Below, piece by piece: positions 44,750-54,489 of a DNA stretch of 64,000 bases. Made by a program: the position numbers and the translations under genes. Source of the stretch: an uncultured Planctomycetales bacterium (lineage in GTDB: Bacteria; Planctomycetota; Planctomycetia; Pirellulales; S012-138); the NCBI GenBank assembly GCA_937982665.1, contig CALJLD010000243.1, positions 1-64,000 on the forward strand. The letters are read 5' to 3'. Below the pieces are notes generated by a model that was given only the letters and a program-made list of their open reading frames with translations, searched no databases and had not been told where the DNA came from. Position 1 is the stretch's first letter. Each line of letters starts with the position of its first letter.

Positions 44750-47062
44750 ATGTCAGCATTCATCGAATTCCTTGCCACAAACGGCTATCCGCTACTGCTT
44801 GCGACCGCGGTCCTGCTCGCGGTTGGCTCTTTGGCGATGATCCTGCATCGCTCACCCGGCCATCGACAGCGAATCGGCGAAGCGGCCATCGCAGCGACGC
44901 TGATCCTGATCGCACTCGCCGTGCTTCCGTTGCCGCGGTCAAACGTAGGGAGTTGGATTGTCAGTTGGGAAGGCTCCAATGACGATGGAAAGCTCACAGC
45001 GGTCGATTCTCATTCCGATCATGTCGCACCGGTTGGATCTTCAAACCAGACAAACGATCTTGCGTCAACGCTGCCCGCCGCAACTGACACGACGCCCGAT
45101 CTGGTAACAGGTGATAGCGAAGATGGGCAATCAGACATCGGGGCATCGACAAGCGATTTCGGTCCTGCATTACCGCTTGCCGATGGCTTCGGCGAATCAG
45201 ACGCTGACCTGTCACCGATTGTGGGAGCAACCCTCGGCAACGATGTAGCTCTGGAACACCTCAAGCCACACAACAAGCCTATCGGCGAAGCGCGAAGTGC
45301 TACGAATCGCGAGCAATCCGCGATTGAGGCGGGACCGCTTCCATTCGACGCCACCGACTTGTCATCTAGCCAACCAGAAAGCCTAACAACACCGGGGATT
45401 CGCAGCAGTCAGGAAAGCGATGCACGATCAACATTTGCCTGGGTTTTTCTGACCGGCAGTTTGGCTTGTTGTGCATGGTTGCTGCTTGGCCGGCTTCAGC
45501 TTTGGCGTTTGGCGCGTTCTGCCAAGACCGCGAACGAGGCAATCCTTGCAACGACGCGTGCGGCCCTGAATCCCAGAACGGGGTCTCGCGTGCGTGTGAT
45601 GATCGCCGAGCGTTGTCCTCGGCCGGTCACTTTCGGCATCTTTCGCCCAGTCATCATCTTGCCGGCGAGCCTATGCAGGGCTTCGTCGGCAGCTGCTTTA
45701 GCCCACGTCTTGCGGCATGAGTGTGCTCACATCAATCGCCGTGACGCGGTTGGGCAACTCCTGACCAACCTGGCATTGCCGCTCTTGTGGGTGCATCCGC
45801 TGTATTGGTTCATTCGCATTCGCATTCGGATGGATGCGGAATTGATGGCGGACGATTGGGCGGCCGGGCAAAGCTCGCCTGTGGAATACGTGGAACAACT
45901 TGTCCAGCTGGTTCGCCGACGTCGTGGGCTTCGCCTGGCGACTGTCGGCGGTTTGGGGCTATTTGGTTCTCAATCGCAATTTACCCGAAGAATGGAGATG
46001 CTCATGAAACGATCCACCCGCTTGCCAGCACGCTGCTCTTCCCTATGGAAGAGCGCACTGCTCGTGCTGTTTTGCACCGCGGCGCTAATTGCCGCGGACG
46101 CTGTTGGCGGGCGCCAGGCGGCCGCCCAGCGAAATGACGATCAGGCGCATGCCGAAATGAGCCGACGCCTGGAAAACCTCTTGGATGTAGTCGCGAAGCT
46201 CGAAGCGCAAACCGCGGAAGCGATGGCGCACGCCAACGATCAGAAAGCGCGTGCGAACGCCGCCGAGCAAAAACTGGCCGACATGGCCGCGCAGCTTGAG
46301 CAAGTCAGGCACCGCAATGCGCAGAATGAGCAGCAAGCCGCTAATCGCAACGCGCAACAAGCCGACAATGCTGCCGCGCAGATGGCCACGCTGCAGCAAA
46401 CCACGCAACGGTACAGCGACGACATCAATAAGTTGAAGTCCGTCATCAATGATCTGCAGCAAGAAAATGCCGTGCTGCGGAATGAACTTGAGCACGCCAA
46501 AGCTGCCGGCGGTCCGCCCAACCCGTCAGAAAACGAGGCTAGCAAGCAAGCGGACCCGTTTGCCGCAAATCCGCCCGTCAATGCGGGTGATCCCCTCGTC
46601 CGCGACGCCGCCAGCAAGGATCTGCCTACGGCCAATTCCCCGTTTGCGAACTCGCAGCCAACCGCATTGTCGAGCAGTGCCGCGAACAGCGGCACCGACA
46701 TCGATATTTTGGGTCTGGCGACGGCAATTGCAGACGGTGTGGGCAACCTTCGCAAGGCCGAAATCAACCTCGCTCATCTCCGCAGAAGTGTTGCAGCCGG
46801 GGCCAGCAATGAAGCAGATGTCCAAATTGCTGAGATTGAATTCGAGACGCAGCGCAACAAGCTGGAACTCTACCGCTCACTTGCGGAAGTCACGCTCGAA
46901 TCCGCTCACTCGCGGCTGGAAGCTCTGAAGGAGCAGTTCGACCACACCGCTAAATTGGCTGCACAGGGATTTGTAACTGACGGTGAGCTTCGTCTGGCGA
47001 AAATGCGGCTTGAACAAGCCGAGTCCAGAGTGCGCGTCGTCGAGCGACTGCTATCGCAATAG
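44750..47062 (+). CDS. M56 family metallopeptidase with coiled-coil C-terminus
   Basis: A 770-residue membrane protein. Two N-terminal helices (about 8-30 and 42-62) and a low-complexity linker lead to a third helix (TFAWVFLTGSLACCAWLLL) and the zinc-peptidase domain: PRPVTFGIFRPVIILP, then HVLRHECAHINRRDA with the HExxH motif HECAH near residue 323 and MDAELMADDWA. This is the M56/BlaR1 core. After it, the usual beta-lactam-sensing domain is missing: a hydrophobic segment (SALLVLFCTAALIAADAVGG) and a long coiled coil (about residues 460-580) and a final helical part resembling HlyD-type hairpins occupy the end. The ATG at 44750 is used; a TTG at 44681 overlapping the blaI stop by four bases is possible. 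Confidence 0.87.
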   Translation: MSAFIEFLATNGYPLLLATAVLLAVGSLAMILHRSPGHRQRIGEAAIAATLILIALAVLPLPRSNVGSWIVSWEGSNDDGKLTAVDSHSDHVAPVGSSNQTNDLASTLPAATDTTPDLVTGDSEDGQSDIGASTSDFGPALPLADGFGESDADLSPIVGATLGNDVALEHLKPHNKPIGEARSATNREQSAIEAGPLPFDATDLSSSQPESLTTPGIRSSQESDARSTFAWVFLTGSLACCAWLLLGRLQLWRLARSAKTANEAILATTRAALNPRTGSRVRVMIAERCPRPVTFGIFRPVIILPASLCRASSAAALAHVLRHECAHINRRDAVGQLLTNLALPLLWVHPLYWFIRIRIRMDAELMADDWAAGQSSPVEYVEQLVQLVRRRRGLRLATVGGLGLFGSQSQFTRRMEMLMKRSTRLPARCSSLWKSALLVLFCTAALIAADAVGGRQAAAQRNDDQAHAEMSRRLENLLDVVAKLEAQTAEAMAHANDQKARANAAEQKLADMAAQLEQVRHRNAQNEQQAANRNAQQADNAAAQMATLQQTTQRYSDDINKLKSVINDLQQENAVLRNELEHAKAAGGPPNPSENEASKQADPFAANPPVNAGDPLVRDAASKDLPTANSPFANSQPTALSSSAANSGTDIDILGLATAIADGVGNLRKAEINLAHLRRSVAAGASNEADVQIAEIEFETQRNKLELYRSLAEVTLESAHSRLEALKEQFDHTAKLAAQGFVTDGELRLAKMRLEQAESRVRVVERLLSQ

Positions 47063-47099
47063 CCTTCGCAAACGTAATCATCGGCGAATGCCGTTTGTG

Positions 47100-47127
47100 C
47101 CGCGCTGGATGTCCAGCGCGGTTTTTT
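47100..47127 (+). terminator. Intrinsic terminator after the M56 gene
   Basis: CCGCGCTGGA (47100-47109) and TCCAGCGCGG (47112-47121) form a perfect 10-bp stem over a two-base TG centre, followed by six T (47122-47127). It ends the rightward blaI-M56 transcript and abuts the stop of the leftward ABC gene. Confidence 0.85.
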
Positions 47128-48629
47128 CATGCGAACCGCAACAAGTCAGCTTTGTCGACTTCTTCATCCGCAAACTGGTGCATGATGCGACCGCGCTTCA
47201 TCACCAGAATCCGATCACAGCTCGCCAGCAAGAATTCTGGTTCGCACGAAGCGATTACAACCGCGGCGCCCTGGCGCTTGAGGCCGTCGACAATCTCCAT
47301 GACTTCTTCTTTTGCGCCAACATCCATGCCGCGTGTCGGCTCATCCAACAACAAGACGTTGACATCGTTAAGCAGCCATTTGGCCAGCACAACTTTCTGC
47401 TGGTTTCCACCGGAGAGGTTGCCCGCCGTTAGCCAAGGATCATGAGGTTTGCAACCCACCTTGCGAAGCATCGGAGAAACAGTGGTCTCTTCCTGGCTGG
47501 AAACCAAAACCGGTGGAAGCACTTTTTGCAAATGGGCAAGCGTCACGTTGTGCGCAATCGGCGCGTTGGCAACAACGCTGGCTTTGCGATCCGCGACGAC
47601 AAGAACCGCGCCGTTCTTGATCGCCCGATGCGTTGAGCCGGGCGGATAGTACTTCCCGTCAGCACTGATTGCACCCATCGCGGGAGTTGCCCCGCCAATG
47701 GCATGCACAAGTTCCTGGTGCCCGGCACCATAGAACCCATACAGGCCCAAGCATTCACCAGCGGCAACTTGCAGGGAAATTGGCTCGGGAAGCGCCGCCG
47801 TCGCAATTTGGTGAACTTCAAGTCTGGCTGGCCCGTCCGCGAGTGGCGGCAGACGCACAGCGGAGTCAAAGCCAATTTCCTCACGGCTAAGTTCATGCCC
47901 CAGCATACGGTGGATGACGTAACTCTTGTCCAATTCCGCAGCGTCGCGAGTCTCCACCAACTGTCCATCGCGCAGAATGGTCACGCGATCACAAATGGCC
48001 AGTACGTCCTCAATAAAATGACTGACAAAGATTACCGCCAGACCGCGACGACGTAGTTCTTTGATCAATGCGAACAGCCGTTCCGTCTCGGGCAAGCTCA
48101 AAGCACTTGTTGGTTCGTCCAATAAGAGAATCCTCGCTCCGCTATGAAGCGCGCGAGCGATCTCCACCATCTGCCGAACGAGCAAAGGGTATTGATCTAA
48201 TCGGCGGGTCACATCGATATCGAGTCCCAAGTCGCGCAAGTACGACGTGGCTTGGGTGTGCATGCGATTCCAATCAACAACACCCCATCGCGTGGGTTGC
48301 CGGCCCAAGAAGAGATTCTCCGCAACGGAAAGCTGCCCAATACCGGATAGCTCCTGGAACACCATGGCAACGCCGTTCTGCTGCGATGCCTGAGGCCTAG
48401 TCAAAGCCACTGGTTGACCATCAATAGCAACCTGTCCAATGTATTCGGAGAAAGCGCCAGCCAAGATCTTCATCAAGGTGCTTTTGCCGGCACCATTCCC
48501 ACCCACAAGGCCGTGCACTTCCCCGGAATGGATTTCCAGATTGATGTCTACCAGCGCGGCATTGGCGCCAAAGTTCTTACCGACACTCTGGAACTCAACG
48601 ATCGGCACGGATTCTGTCGGATCACTCAT
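47127..48629 (-). CDS. Sugar-type ABC transporter ATP-binding protein, two NBDs
   Basis: A 500-residue double ATPase of the RbsA/MglA/XylG kind. The first NBD has GGNGAGKSTLMKILAGAF (Walker A), a degenerate signature (LLVRQMVEIARAL) and LLLDEPTSALS (Walker B). The second has GFYGAGHQELVHAIGG, a degenerate Walker A, then NLSGGNQQKVVLAKWLL and LLLDEPTRGMDVG. It would power uptake of a ribose- or galactose-like sugar or a nucleoside. No permease or binding protein of the family is adjacent, so it is an orphan here. Confidence 0.9.
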   Translation of the reverse strand: MSDPTESVPIVEFQSVGKNFGANAALVDINLEIHSGEVHGLVGGNGAGKSTLMKILAGAFSEYIGQVAIDGQPVALTRPQASQQNGVAMVFQELSGIGQLSVAENLFLGRQPTRWGVVDWNRMHTQATSYLRDLGLDIDVTRRLDQYPLLVRQMVEIARALHSGARILLLDEPTSALSLPETERLFALIKELRRRGLAVIFVSHFIEDVLAICDRVTILRDGQLVETRDAAELDKSYVIHRMLGHELSREEIGFDSAVRLPPLADGPARLEVHQIATAALPEPISLQVAAGECLGLYGFYGAGHQELVHAIGGATPAMGAISADGKYYPPGSTHRAIKNGAVLVVADRKASVVANAPIAHNVTLAHLQKVLPPVLVSSQEETTVSPMLRKVGCKPHDPWLTAGNLSGGNQQKVVLAKWLLNDVNVLLLDEPTRGMDVGAKEEVMEIVDGLKRQGAAVVIASCEPEFLLASCDRILVMKRGRIMHQFADEEVDKADLLRFA

Positions 48630-48744
48630 GCCAATAGGATAGCTGGAAGATACTCAGCTGCGGCAGATTGAAGTGCGCAAATGAACGCATTCGTCGCGGT
48701 TGTGACGAGCATCCGCGCGACGCGGAACCTGCGAATCGATGCGC

Positions 48745-48960
48745 CTAACAATCGCTGGGAATCTCGGGCGGAGTTTCGTCGAGAACAAAATCGTCAGTTG
48801 GAATATCGACGACAGAGAACATCGTCAAATGTCCGCCGGAAAACGCAAGCTCACAACGCCAGAACCCCGGTCCTTTTTGTGATGGACCTTTGACCGTGGC
48901 CACCGTCCGCTGGCCCTTCACGATCACGTAGTATTGGTTTCCGGCACGGATTTCGCGCAT
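48745..48960 (-). CDS. Small protein of unknown function
   Basis: A 71-residue frame, MREIRAGNQYYVIVKGQRTV, then KGPSQKGPGFWRCELAFSGGH and a Pro/Asp-rich tail. Its strand-rich composition looks like a real small beta-protein. CAGGG about 8 bases before the ATG at 48960 supports translation. A frame on the other strand is less convincing. No family recognised. Confidence 0.5.
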   Translation of the reverse strand: MREIRAGNQYYVIVKGQRTVATVKGPSQKGPGFWRCELAFSGGHLTMFSVVDIPTDDFVLDETPPEIPSDC

Positions 48961-49154
48961 GCTTTGCCCTGGCGTTCAGCGAGCCCAACTTCCCCCACTC
49001 GGGTAGTATCTCCCAAACAAAGCCAGCGCCAAGTCAAAAATATACGAATATCCCGATATGATGGCCAACGCCAACCCAACAAGAATGTGGACCAAATGGC
49101 GATTTGTTATCATCGCGGCAGAATCACTGTGAAGCTGTATTAGGAAGCCGTCCC

Positions 49155-50174
49155 GTGGCCCCCATTGTCTTGTGTTACCCCACAGAGCCGCGCCACCGCG
49201 ATCAAATCGCCCATGCGTTGAAGAATGCTGGAGTCAACGCAGACTTGATTGATGCCGGCCAAGACGGAGTCGCGGATGCGCTCCTTCAAGGGCCAGAGAT
49301 CTTTTGTGGCCACGCAAAGGTGCCGGTTGATTGGGAGCGCGTGGCGGCGCAGGGTACGCTCCGCTGGATTCAATCTTCCGCGGCAGGGTTGGACCATTGC
49401 CTGACGCCGCCCGTCGTCAGCTCGGACATTGTCGTTACCAGCGCTTCCGGTGTCCTGTCCAATCAAGTTGCCGAGCACACGGTCGCGTTGCTCACTGCTC
49501 TGCTGAGGTCCTTCCCGGTTTTCTTTCGGGCACAGCAACAACGAGAATATGACCGCAGGCCAACGCTCGACTTGCACGGCAGCAAAATCGCAATTGTTGG
49601 TTATGGCGGAGTGGGCAGGCGGGTTGGCGAAGTGTTGACCCCGTTCCAAACCGAGGTCTCCGCCTTTGACCTGTACCCAACTGATCCGCTGCCAGGCGTT
49701 GCACTGCGGCACGTTGATGAGTTGGACGAGGCTTTGCCAACTTTTGACATCGTTGTCGTTTGCTTGCCCTTGACCAGCCGCACACAGGGAATGTTTCATG
49801 CGGAACGGCTGCAGAAGTTCAAACACGGTTCGCTGCTCGTCAACGTTGCCCGCGGGCCAATTCTTGTGGAACGAGATCTGATTGCCGTGCTAAAGCGTGG
49901 GCATCTCGCCGCAGCCGGATTGGACGTGGCGGAGGTGGAACCATTGCCGGTGGAAAGCGAACTTTGGGATTTGCCCAATGTGATTATTACTCCCCATGTT
50001 GCCGGGCAGTCACAGACCCGCGCTTCCGACATGACTGACTTCTTCTGCGAGAACTTACGCCGCTACTATGGCGGCCAACCGTTGTTGAATTACGTGGACA
50101 AGCAGCAAGGGTTTCCGGTCCGTAGCGAGCAGCATCTTCAACCCAAGCGGGCAGCACGCGCCGGCCAGCTCTGA
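49155..50174 (+). CDS. D-2-hydroxyacid dehydrogenase
   Basis: A 339-residue NAD-dependent oxidoreductase. IAIVGYGGVGRRVGEVL is the nucleotide-binding GxGxxG (about residues 143-159). The catalytic residues are Arg in LLVNVARGPI, Glu in VAEVEPLPVES and His in VIITPHVAG, the usual R-E-H set. Substrate is open (glyoxylate, hydroxypyruvate or a phosphonate-like acid). I use the GTG at 49155 because AGGA lies before it; a longer frame from 49104 adds residues without similarity. Confidence 0.9.
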   Translation: MAPIVLCYPTEPRHRDQIAHALKNAGVNADLIDAGQDGVADALLQGPEIFCGHAKVPVDWERVAAQGTLRWIQSSAAGLDHCLTPPVVSSDIVVTSASGVLSNQVAEHTVALLTALLRSFPVFFRAQQQREYDRRPTLDLHGSKIAIVGYGGVGRRVGEVLTPFQTEVSAFDLYPTDPLPGVALRHVDELDEALPTFDIVVVCLPLTSRTQGMFHAERLQKFKHGSLLVNVARGPILVERDLIAVLKRGHLAAAGLDVAEVEPLPVESELWDLPNVIITPHVAGQSQTRASDMTDFFCENLRRYYGGQPLLNYVDKQQGFPVRSEQHLQPKRAARAGQL

Positions 50175-50241
50175 AGCTGTGATTTTGATGTGATCGCTCG
50201 ACTTCGGAACCGACCAAGTCCACTAACAAGTGTCCCGACTT

Positions 50242-51012
50242 ATGAAGACGACAAGCACAACGATTCTCTTCGGACTTGCCGTATCGGTCGCTCTGCAGCA
50301 ACTGGCTGCTAAGAACACCACTATCGAATGGCCCGTTCAAGACAAGGCCATTCAAGACAAGACCGTTGGTGCCGAAGACCGTCGCAGCAAGGCACTGTCT
50401 GCGTTGTGCGCTGCGATTGATTCCAACGCCAACTACTGCCAGGAATGGAATGACGCGGAAGACTTTGAGTCGCTGGCAAAAACAACGCACGGGATTGCCT
50501 TAATTGCGGAGTTGCTCATCGCCGAGAGTGAAGACCCAGGATGGCGAAAGCAGCTTGCGGAGTTGAAATCGCAAACACAATCGCTGCTTCAAGCTGCATC
50601 CGCAGACGACAAGACTGCGGCCAACACGGCTATCGAAAACATCCGCAAGCTGTCCGTTGAACTCACAACGGCCAGGCCGGAACTAGTGGAATCGCCTCGC
50701 TATTCCCAGCGAAATGATATCGGCCGGACGATGGACCTGTTGGATGGCACGTATGCAGATGCCAAAGCTGCATTGTTGTTTGATGAAGTTGAAGAAGCCA
50801 AGCGCGAAGCTTTTGTGCTGTGGAAATTGGGTGAGTATCTGCGATCGCAAGGTAGCCGCGGCACGACCGCCGCGCGATGGCTGGAGTTGGCCGATGGCTT
50901 CTCACAGGCGGCGCTCCGAGCCGGCGAACTGGATGATCCCAACAGCGACGCCCTCCGTTCCGCGCTAAAACTGGCCCACGACCAGTGTGAGAAGTGTCAC
51001 AATCGGGAATAG
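50242..51012 (+). CDS. Helical protein with C-terminal CxxCH haem motif
   Basis: A 256-residue mostly helical protein. The N-terminus (MKTTSTTILFGLAVSVALQQLAAK) is a probable export signal. The rest is charged helices, and the last residues are LAHDQCEKCHNRE, with CEKCH a single covalent haem-c motif very close to the C-terminus. This placement resembles cytochrome c-prime-like folds, but the sequence does not match any family I recognise. Start ATG at 50242; a GTG at 50230 is in frame. Gene neighbours give no partner. Confidence 0.68.
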   Translation: MKTTSTTILFGLAVSVALQQLAAKNTTIEWPVQDKAIQDKTVGAEDRRSKALSALCAAIDSNANYCQEWNDAEDFESLAKTTHGIALIAELLIAESEDPGWRKQLAELKSQTQSLLQAASADDKTAANTAIENIRKLSVELTTARPELVESPRYSQRNDIGRTMDLLDGTYADAKAALLFDEVEEAKREAFVLWKLGEYLRSQGSRGTTAARWLELADGFSQAALRAGELDDPNSDALRSALKLAHDQCEKCHNRE

Positions 51013-51126
51013 TGCCAGGGGATAGGCGGTCGGGACGGCGAGGAAACATTTGACCTGTTGGCATCGATAAGTGACGATATCGCGTGCATGCGTCACATTT
51101 GATTGGTTGTAAGTCGTTTCTGACTG

Positions 51127-52584
51127 ATGTGTTTTCCCGCCAACAGAATATTTTTTGCTTCTCGTTGTGCCGGCTTTCTTGCCGTGGCTGCGCTCTCTTG
51201 TTTATTTCCGTCATTGGGTTTCGCAAGTGGAATCCCGCTACCGGCGGAAGCCCCGGTTGAGATTCACGGGTGTTGGCAGCAACTGGACGATGGGCGGCTG
51301 CTTGAGATATCTAAGGATTCCGCCGATTTCTTTCACCACAGCCAACTAGTCACCTATAAGGCTACCCCCGCATCTGGCTTGCCATTGGCTGAAAGTTACT
51401 CTAGCTACGAACTCAAAAATGCGGGAGCGACCTTGTTGCTGTGGCGAGATGACTATGGCGACAAGTTTGACGGGTTCTACCACGAGGAATTTCGCAGGAT
51501 CGACCACCTACCAGAATCTGTCGTTCTCGAACCAGAAACAGATGCGAGGTTTTCCGATCCCAAGTTCGTGTTTGATCTCGTGTGCGAGCAATTTGACGTC
51601 CATTTTCCACACTTTGAGCGACGCCAATTCGATTGGGAATCGCGGAAACGCAAATTCCGCCAGCAACTCACGGACGAGATGTCTCTTGCTCAATTGGATG
51701 AGTTGCTCTGCCAAATGCTCAAAGGGCTGGGCGACAGCCATACGCGCATCTATTCCGAAGGACGCGATCGGCCGTTCAAGTCTGGTGAGGCCAAAATCGT
51801 CGGGTATTTCGACTCAGCATTTGCCCAGCAGACAGAATTCGCGGAACGTGGAGATTTTGTCCGCGCGTGGGCGAAACAAATGAAGTCGAGTGCAGAGGCG
51901 CTTGCTGAAGATCGTTCGCTCAAGACGGCCGCGAATGGGCGATTTCGATGGGGAGTTTTTCAGGGCAATGTCGGCTATATCGAGTTAGAAACGATCACCG
52001 GTTTTCATCCTTCCGGTTTGAAGCGACCCGAGGAAATTGAATTCCTCGGTAGCGAACTTGACCGCATGCTCTTTGAATTGAAAGATTGCCGTGCGATCAT
52101 TTTCGACTTGAGTTTCAATGGGGGTGGATATGACCCCGCAAGTTGGGTGATTGCCAGTCGTTTTGCCGACCGTCGCAGGCACGTTTTGAGTTTTAACGCC
52201 GCGCAAAGAAATACTCCGTCGCGCAAATGCTTTGTGGGGCCCGCCGGTGAGATTCAATTTACAAAGCCGGTGTATGTGTTGACGACCAACGGGACAGTAA
52301 GTTCCGGTGAAATCCTCGTCATGATGCTCAAGGCTTTCCCCCACGTGACGCATGTCGGTGAGACAACGAGAGGATGCTTGTCGAGTTTTCTGAATAAATG
52401 GATGCCCAACGGGTTGCACATTACTTTGTCAAACGAGACATATGCTGCTCCTGATGGCAGCGTTTATGAAGGTGTTGGAATTTCACCTGAGATTGAGTTC
52501 CCCGTTTTTTCTGAAGAGTCGTTGTTCGACAGTTACCCCGCCGCGCTGAAGAAGGCTCTTCAACTAGCAATGAACGGAGAGTAA
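51127..52584 (+). CDS. S41 family peptidase, secreted
   Basis: A 485-residue protein with a signal peptide (MCFPANRIFFASRCAGFLAVAALSCLFPSLGFAS, split here as two parts: MCFPANRIFFASRCAG and FLAVAALSCLFPSLGFAS). The C-terminal domain is of the tail-specific protease/interphotoreceptor retinoid-binding family: QMLKGLGDSHTRIY, FQGNVGYIELETI, AIIFDLSFNGGGYDPA, and TNGTVSSGEILVMML with the probable catalytic Ser. Lys is not securely assigned. No PDZ domain is evident. Single gene with a 114-base gap before it that has a weak GTGACG/CGTCAC inverted repeat. Confidence 0.82.
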   Translation: MCFPANRIFFASRCAGFLAVAALSCLFPSLGFASGIPLPAEAPVEIHGCWQQLDDGRLLEISKDSADFFHHSQLVTYKATPASGLPLAESYSSYELKNAGATLLLWRDDYGDKFDGFYHEEFRRIDHLPESVVLEPETDARFSDPKFVFDLVCEQFDVHFPHFERRQFDWESRKRKFRQQLTDEMSLAQLDELLCQMLKGLGDSHTRIYSEGRDRPFKSGEAKIVGYFDSAFAQQTEFAERGDFVRAWAKQMKSSAEALAEDRSLKTAANGRFRWGVFQGNVGYIELETITGFHPSGLKRPEEIEFLGSELDRMLFELKDCRAIIFDLSFNGGGYDPASWVIASRFADRRRHVLSFNAAQRNTPSRKCFVGPAGEIQFTKPVYVLTTNGTVSSGEILVMMLKAFPHVTHVGETTRGCLSSFLNKWMPNGLHITLSNETYAAPDGSVYEGVGISPEIEFPVFSEESLFDSYPAALKKALQLAMNGE

Positions 52585-52629
52585 CCGCCATGGCACATTT
52601 TTTTTGACTTCAGCCCAGGACTATTGCAG

Positions 52630-54114
52630 ATGAATCGAACTGTTCTTGCCTTTGCCGGCGTGGCGCTGTTTGCCTGCCTAAGCAACACGCTTTGCGCCCA
52701 AGACTTCGCAACCGCCAAGATGCAGAACTGGCATCATTGGCGCGGTCCATTGGTCAACGGAACCGCTCCAGAAGCCAACCCGCCGTTGGAGTGGAGCGAG
52801 AGCAAAAATGTTAAGTGGAAAGTGGAGATTCCTGGTCAGGGAAGCGCCACACCAATCATTTGGGGAAACAAGGTCTTTGTCGTATCGGCCATTGATACAG
52901 GCAAGGAGCCAGAAGATGCGAATGGTGAAGGTGCTTCCGACGCAATCCGTGCGCGCGATGACGGGCAATCGCTTGAACCGCAGGGACAAGGGCAAGGTCA
53001 GGGTCGTGGACAACAAGGCCGCGGCCAACGTGGCCAAGGCCGCGGTCAACGAGGTCAGGGTCGAGGTCGTGGCGGCTTTGGACAAGGTCGTGGCGGGCGA
53101 GGCGGCGGTCCTTCGACGGTCTACCAATTTGAGGTGCTGTGCTTGAACCGCGACAACGGAGAGGTCATCTGGCAACAAACGGCCAACGAGCTTGTGCCGC
53201 ATGAAAGCAAACACAGTGACAACACCTACGCCTCGGCTTCGCCAACAACTGATGGCGAGCACTTGTATGTCTCCTTCGGATCTCGCGGCATCTATTGCTT
53301 TGACTTGGACGGCAACCTGCAATGGAGCCGTGACCTGGGCCAAATGCAGACTCGCAACGGTTTTGGCGAAGGCGCTTCGCCAGTCATCCATGGCGATACG
53401 CTCATCGTTACTTGGGATCATGAAGGTGACTCGTCCCTTTATGCTCTCAATGCTGCCAATGGCGAAACTCGCTGGCAAATCGAACGCGATGAACGGACGA
53501 CTTGGAATACGCCCCTGGTTGTCGAGTATGATGGCGTGACGCAGGTTATCGTCAACGGCGGCATCTCTCGCAGTTATGACATCAAGGACGGGACGTTGCT
53601 GTGGGAATGCGGCGGCCAGGCGGCCAACCCCATTCCTTCGCCGGTTGCCAAAGACGGCACGGTGTTTTGCATGACCGGGTATCGCGGCTATGCCTTGTAT
53701 GCGATTCCGCTGAATTCCAAGGGCGATGTCACCGATTCCGACACGATTGTTTGGACGCGTGACGACAGCACGCCGTATGTTCCTTCGCCGTTGCTGTACG
53801 GAGATTTGCTGTACTTCACCAAGAGCAACAACGCACTGCTCACGTGTGTGGATGCCGCAACCGGCGAAGTCCACTACGAGAACGAACGCTTGCAAGGGGT
53901 TCGCAATCTGTATGCCAGCCCAGTTGGCGCGGGCGATCATGTGTATATCACGGACCGTGATGGCGTAACGCTTGTCTTGGCAACCGGCCCGGAATTGAAT
54001 GTTGTCGCCACCAACGTGCTCGATGAACCAATCGATGCTTCGCCAGCGATTGTTGGCAATCAAATCTTCCTGCGCAGCGGAAGCCATTTGTATTGCATTG
54101 AGGAATCCAACTAG
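52630..54114 (+). CDS. PQQ-like beta-propeller protein with Gly/Gln/Arg-rich insert
   Basis: A 494-residue secreted protein (signal MNRTVLAFAGVALFACLSNTLCAQ). The propeller repeats are WHHWRGPLVNG, YASASPTTDGEHLYVSFGSRGIYCF (given here only as its parts: YASASPTTDGEHLYV and SFGSRGIYCF), GDTLIVTWDHEGDSSLYALN, and DHVYITDRDGVTLVLA. Such proteins are PQQ-binding-like but usually catalytically silent. Residues about 118-161 form an insert of GQGRGQ/RGG-like repeats encoded by repeated GGT-CAA-GGC type codons. ATG at 52630; the frame also has an upstream TTG. Upstream CCAGGA may be the ribosome site. Confidence 0.85.
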   Translation: MNRTVLAFAGVALFACLSNTLCAQDFATAKMQNWHHWRGPLVNGTAPEANPPLEWSESKNVKWKVEIPGQGSATPIIWGNKVFVVSAIDTGKEPEDANGEGASDAIRARDDGQSLEPQGQGQGQGRGQQGRGQRGQGRGQRGQGRGRGGFGQGRGGRGGGPSTVYQFEVLCLNRDNGEVIWQQTANELVPHESKHSDNTYASASPTTDGEHLYVSFGSRGIYCFDLDGNLQWSRDLGQMQTRNGFGEGASPVIHGDTLIVTWDHEGDSSLYALNAANGETRWQIERDERTTWNTPLVVEYDGVTQVIVNGGISRSYDIKDGTLLWECGGQAANPIPSPVAKDGTVFCMTGYRGYALYAIPLNSKGDVTDSDTIVWTRDDSTPYVPSPLLYGDLLYFTKSNNALLTCVDAATGEVHYENERLQGVRNLYASPVGAGDHVYITDRDGVTLVLATGPELNVVATNVLDEPIDASPAIVGNQIFLRSGSHLYCIEESN

Positions 54115-54489
54115 CACCCGGATTCGGCAAAGCTGAATAGATTGCAACTGGGCGGATTGTGCTTCGGCATGATTCGCCCAGTTTCTTTTGATGTGAGAAA
54201 AACTTCACGAATTCGGATTTGTTGCGATAACGCAACACACTCGTTTGCGAAGTCGCTGATTGTGTTGTTTTTTCGTCGATAGCATTGTTGATTTTCGGCA
54301 GGCGGCCGCTCGAAGTGCCGCGGACTGCCGTTTCGCGCAAATGCATAAGCTACCTTTGAAGTGACCCCTTTGCGCGTTTGCGCGGGCTCTTGCCTGCAAC
54401 TCCAGGACTGCAAGGCGGGGCAGATCTAAATCAAGCCGTGCGATTGCCGGTTCTCGGCCATCGCTGGCAATGCCGACGAGAGCGTAATT
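54115..54489. other. Gap with a small palindrome
   Basis: This 375-base gap before the Tad-like gene has no supported gene. GTTGCG-ATAA-CGCAAC (54221-54236) is a perfect 6-bp hairpin, and a weaker GTGA..TCAC pair lies just before it. They may be regulatory or a terminator of the propeller gene; no T-run follows. Confidence 0.35.
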
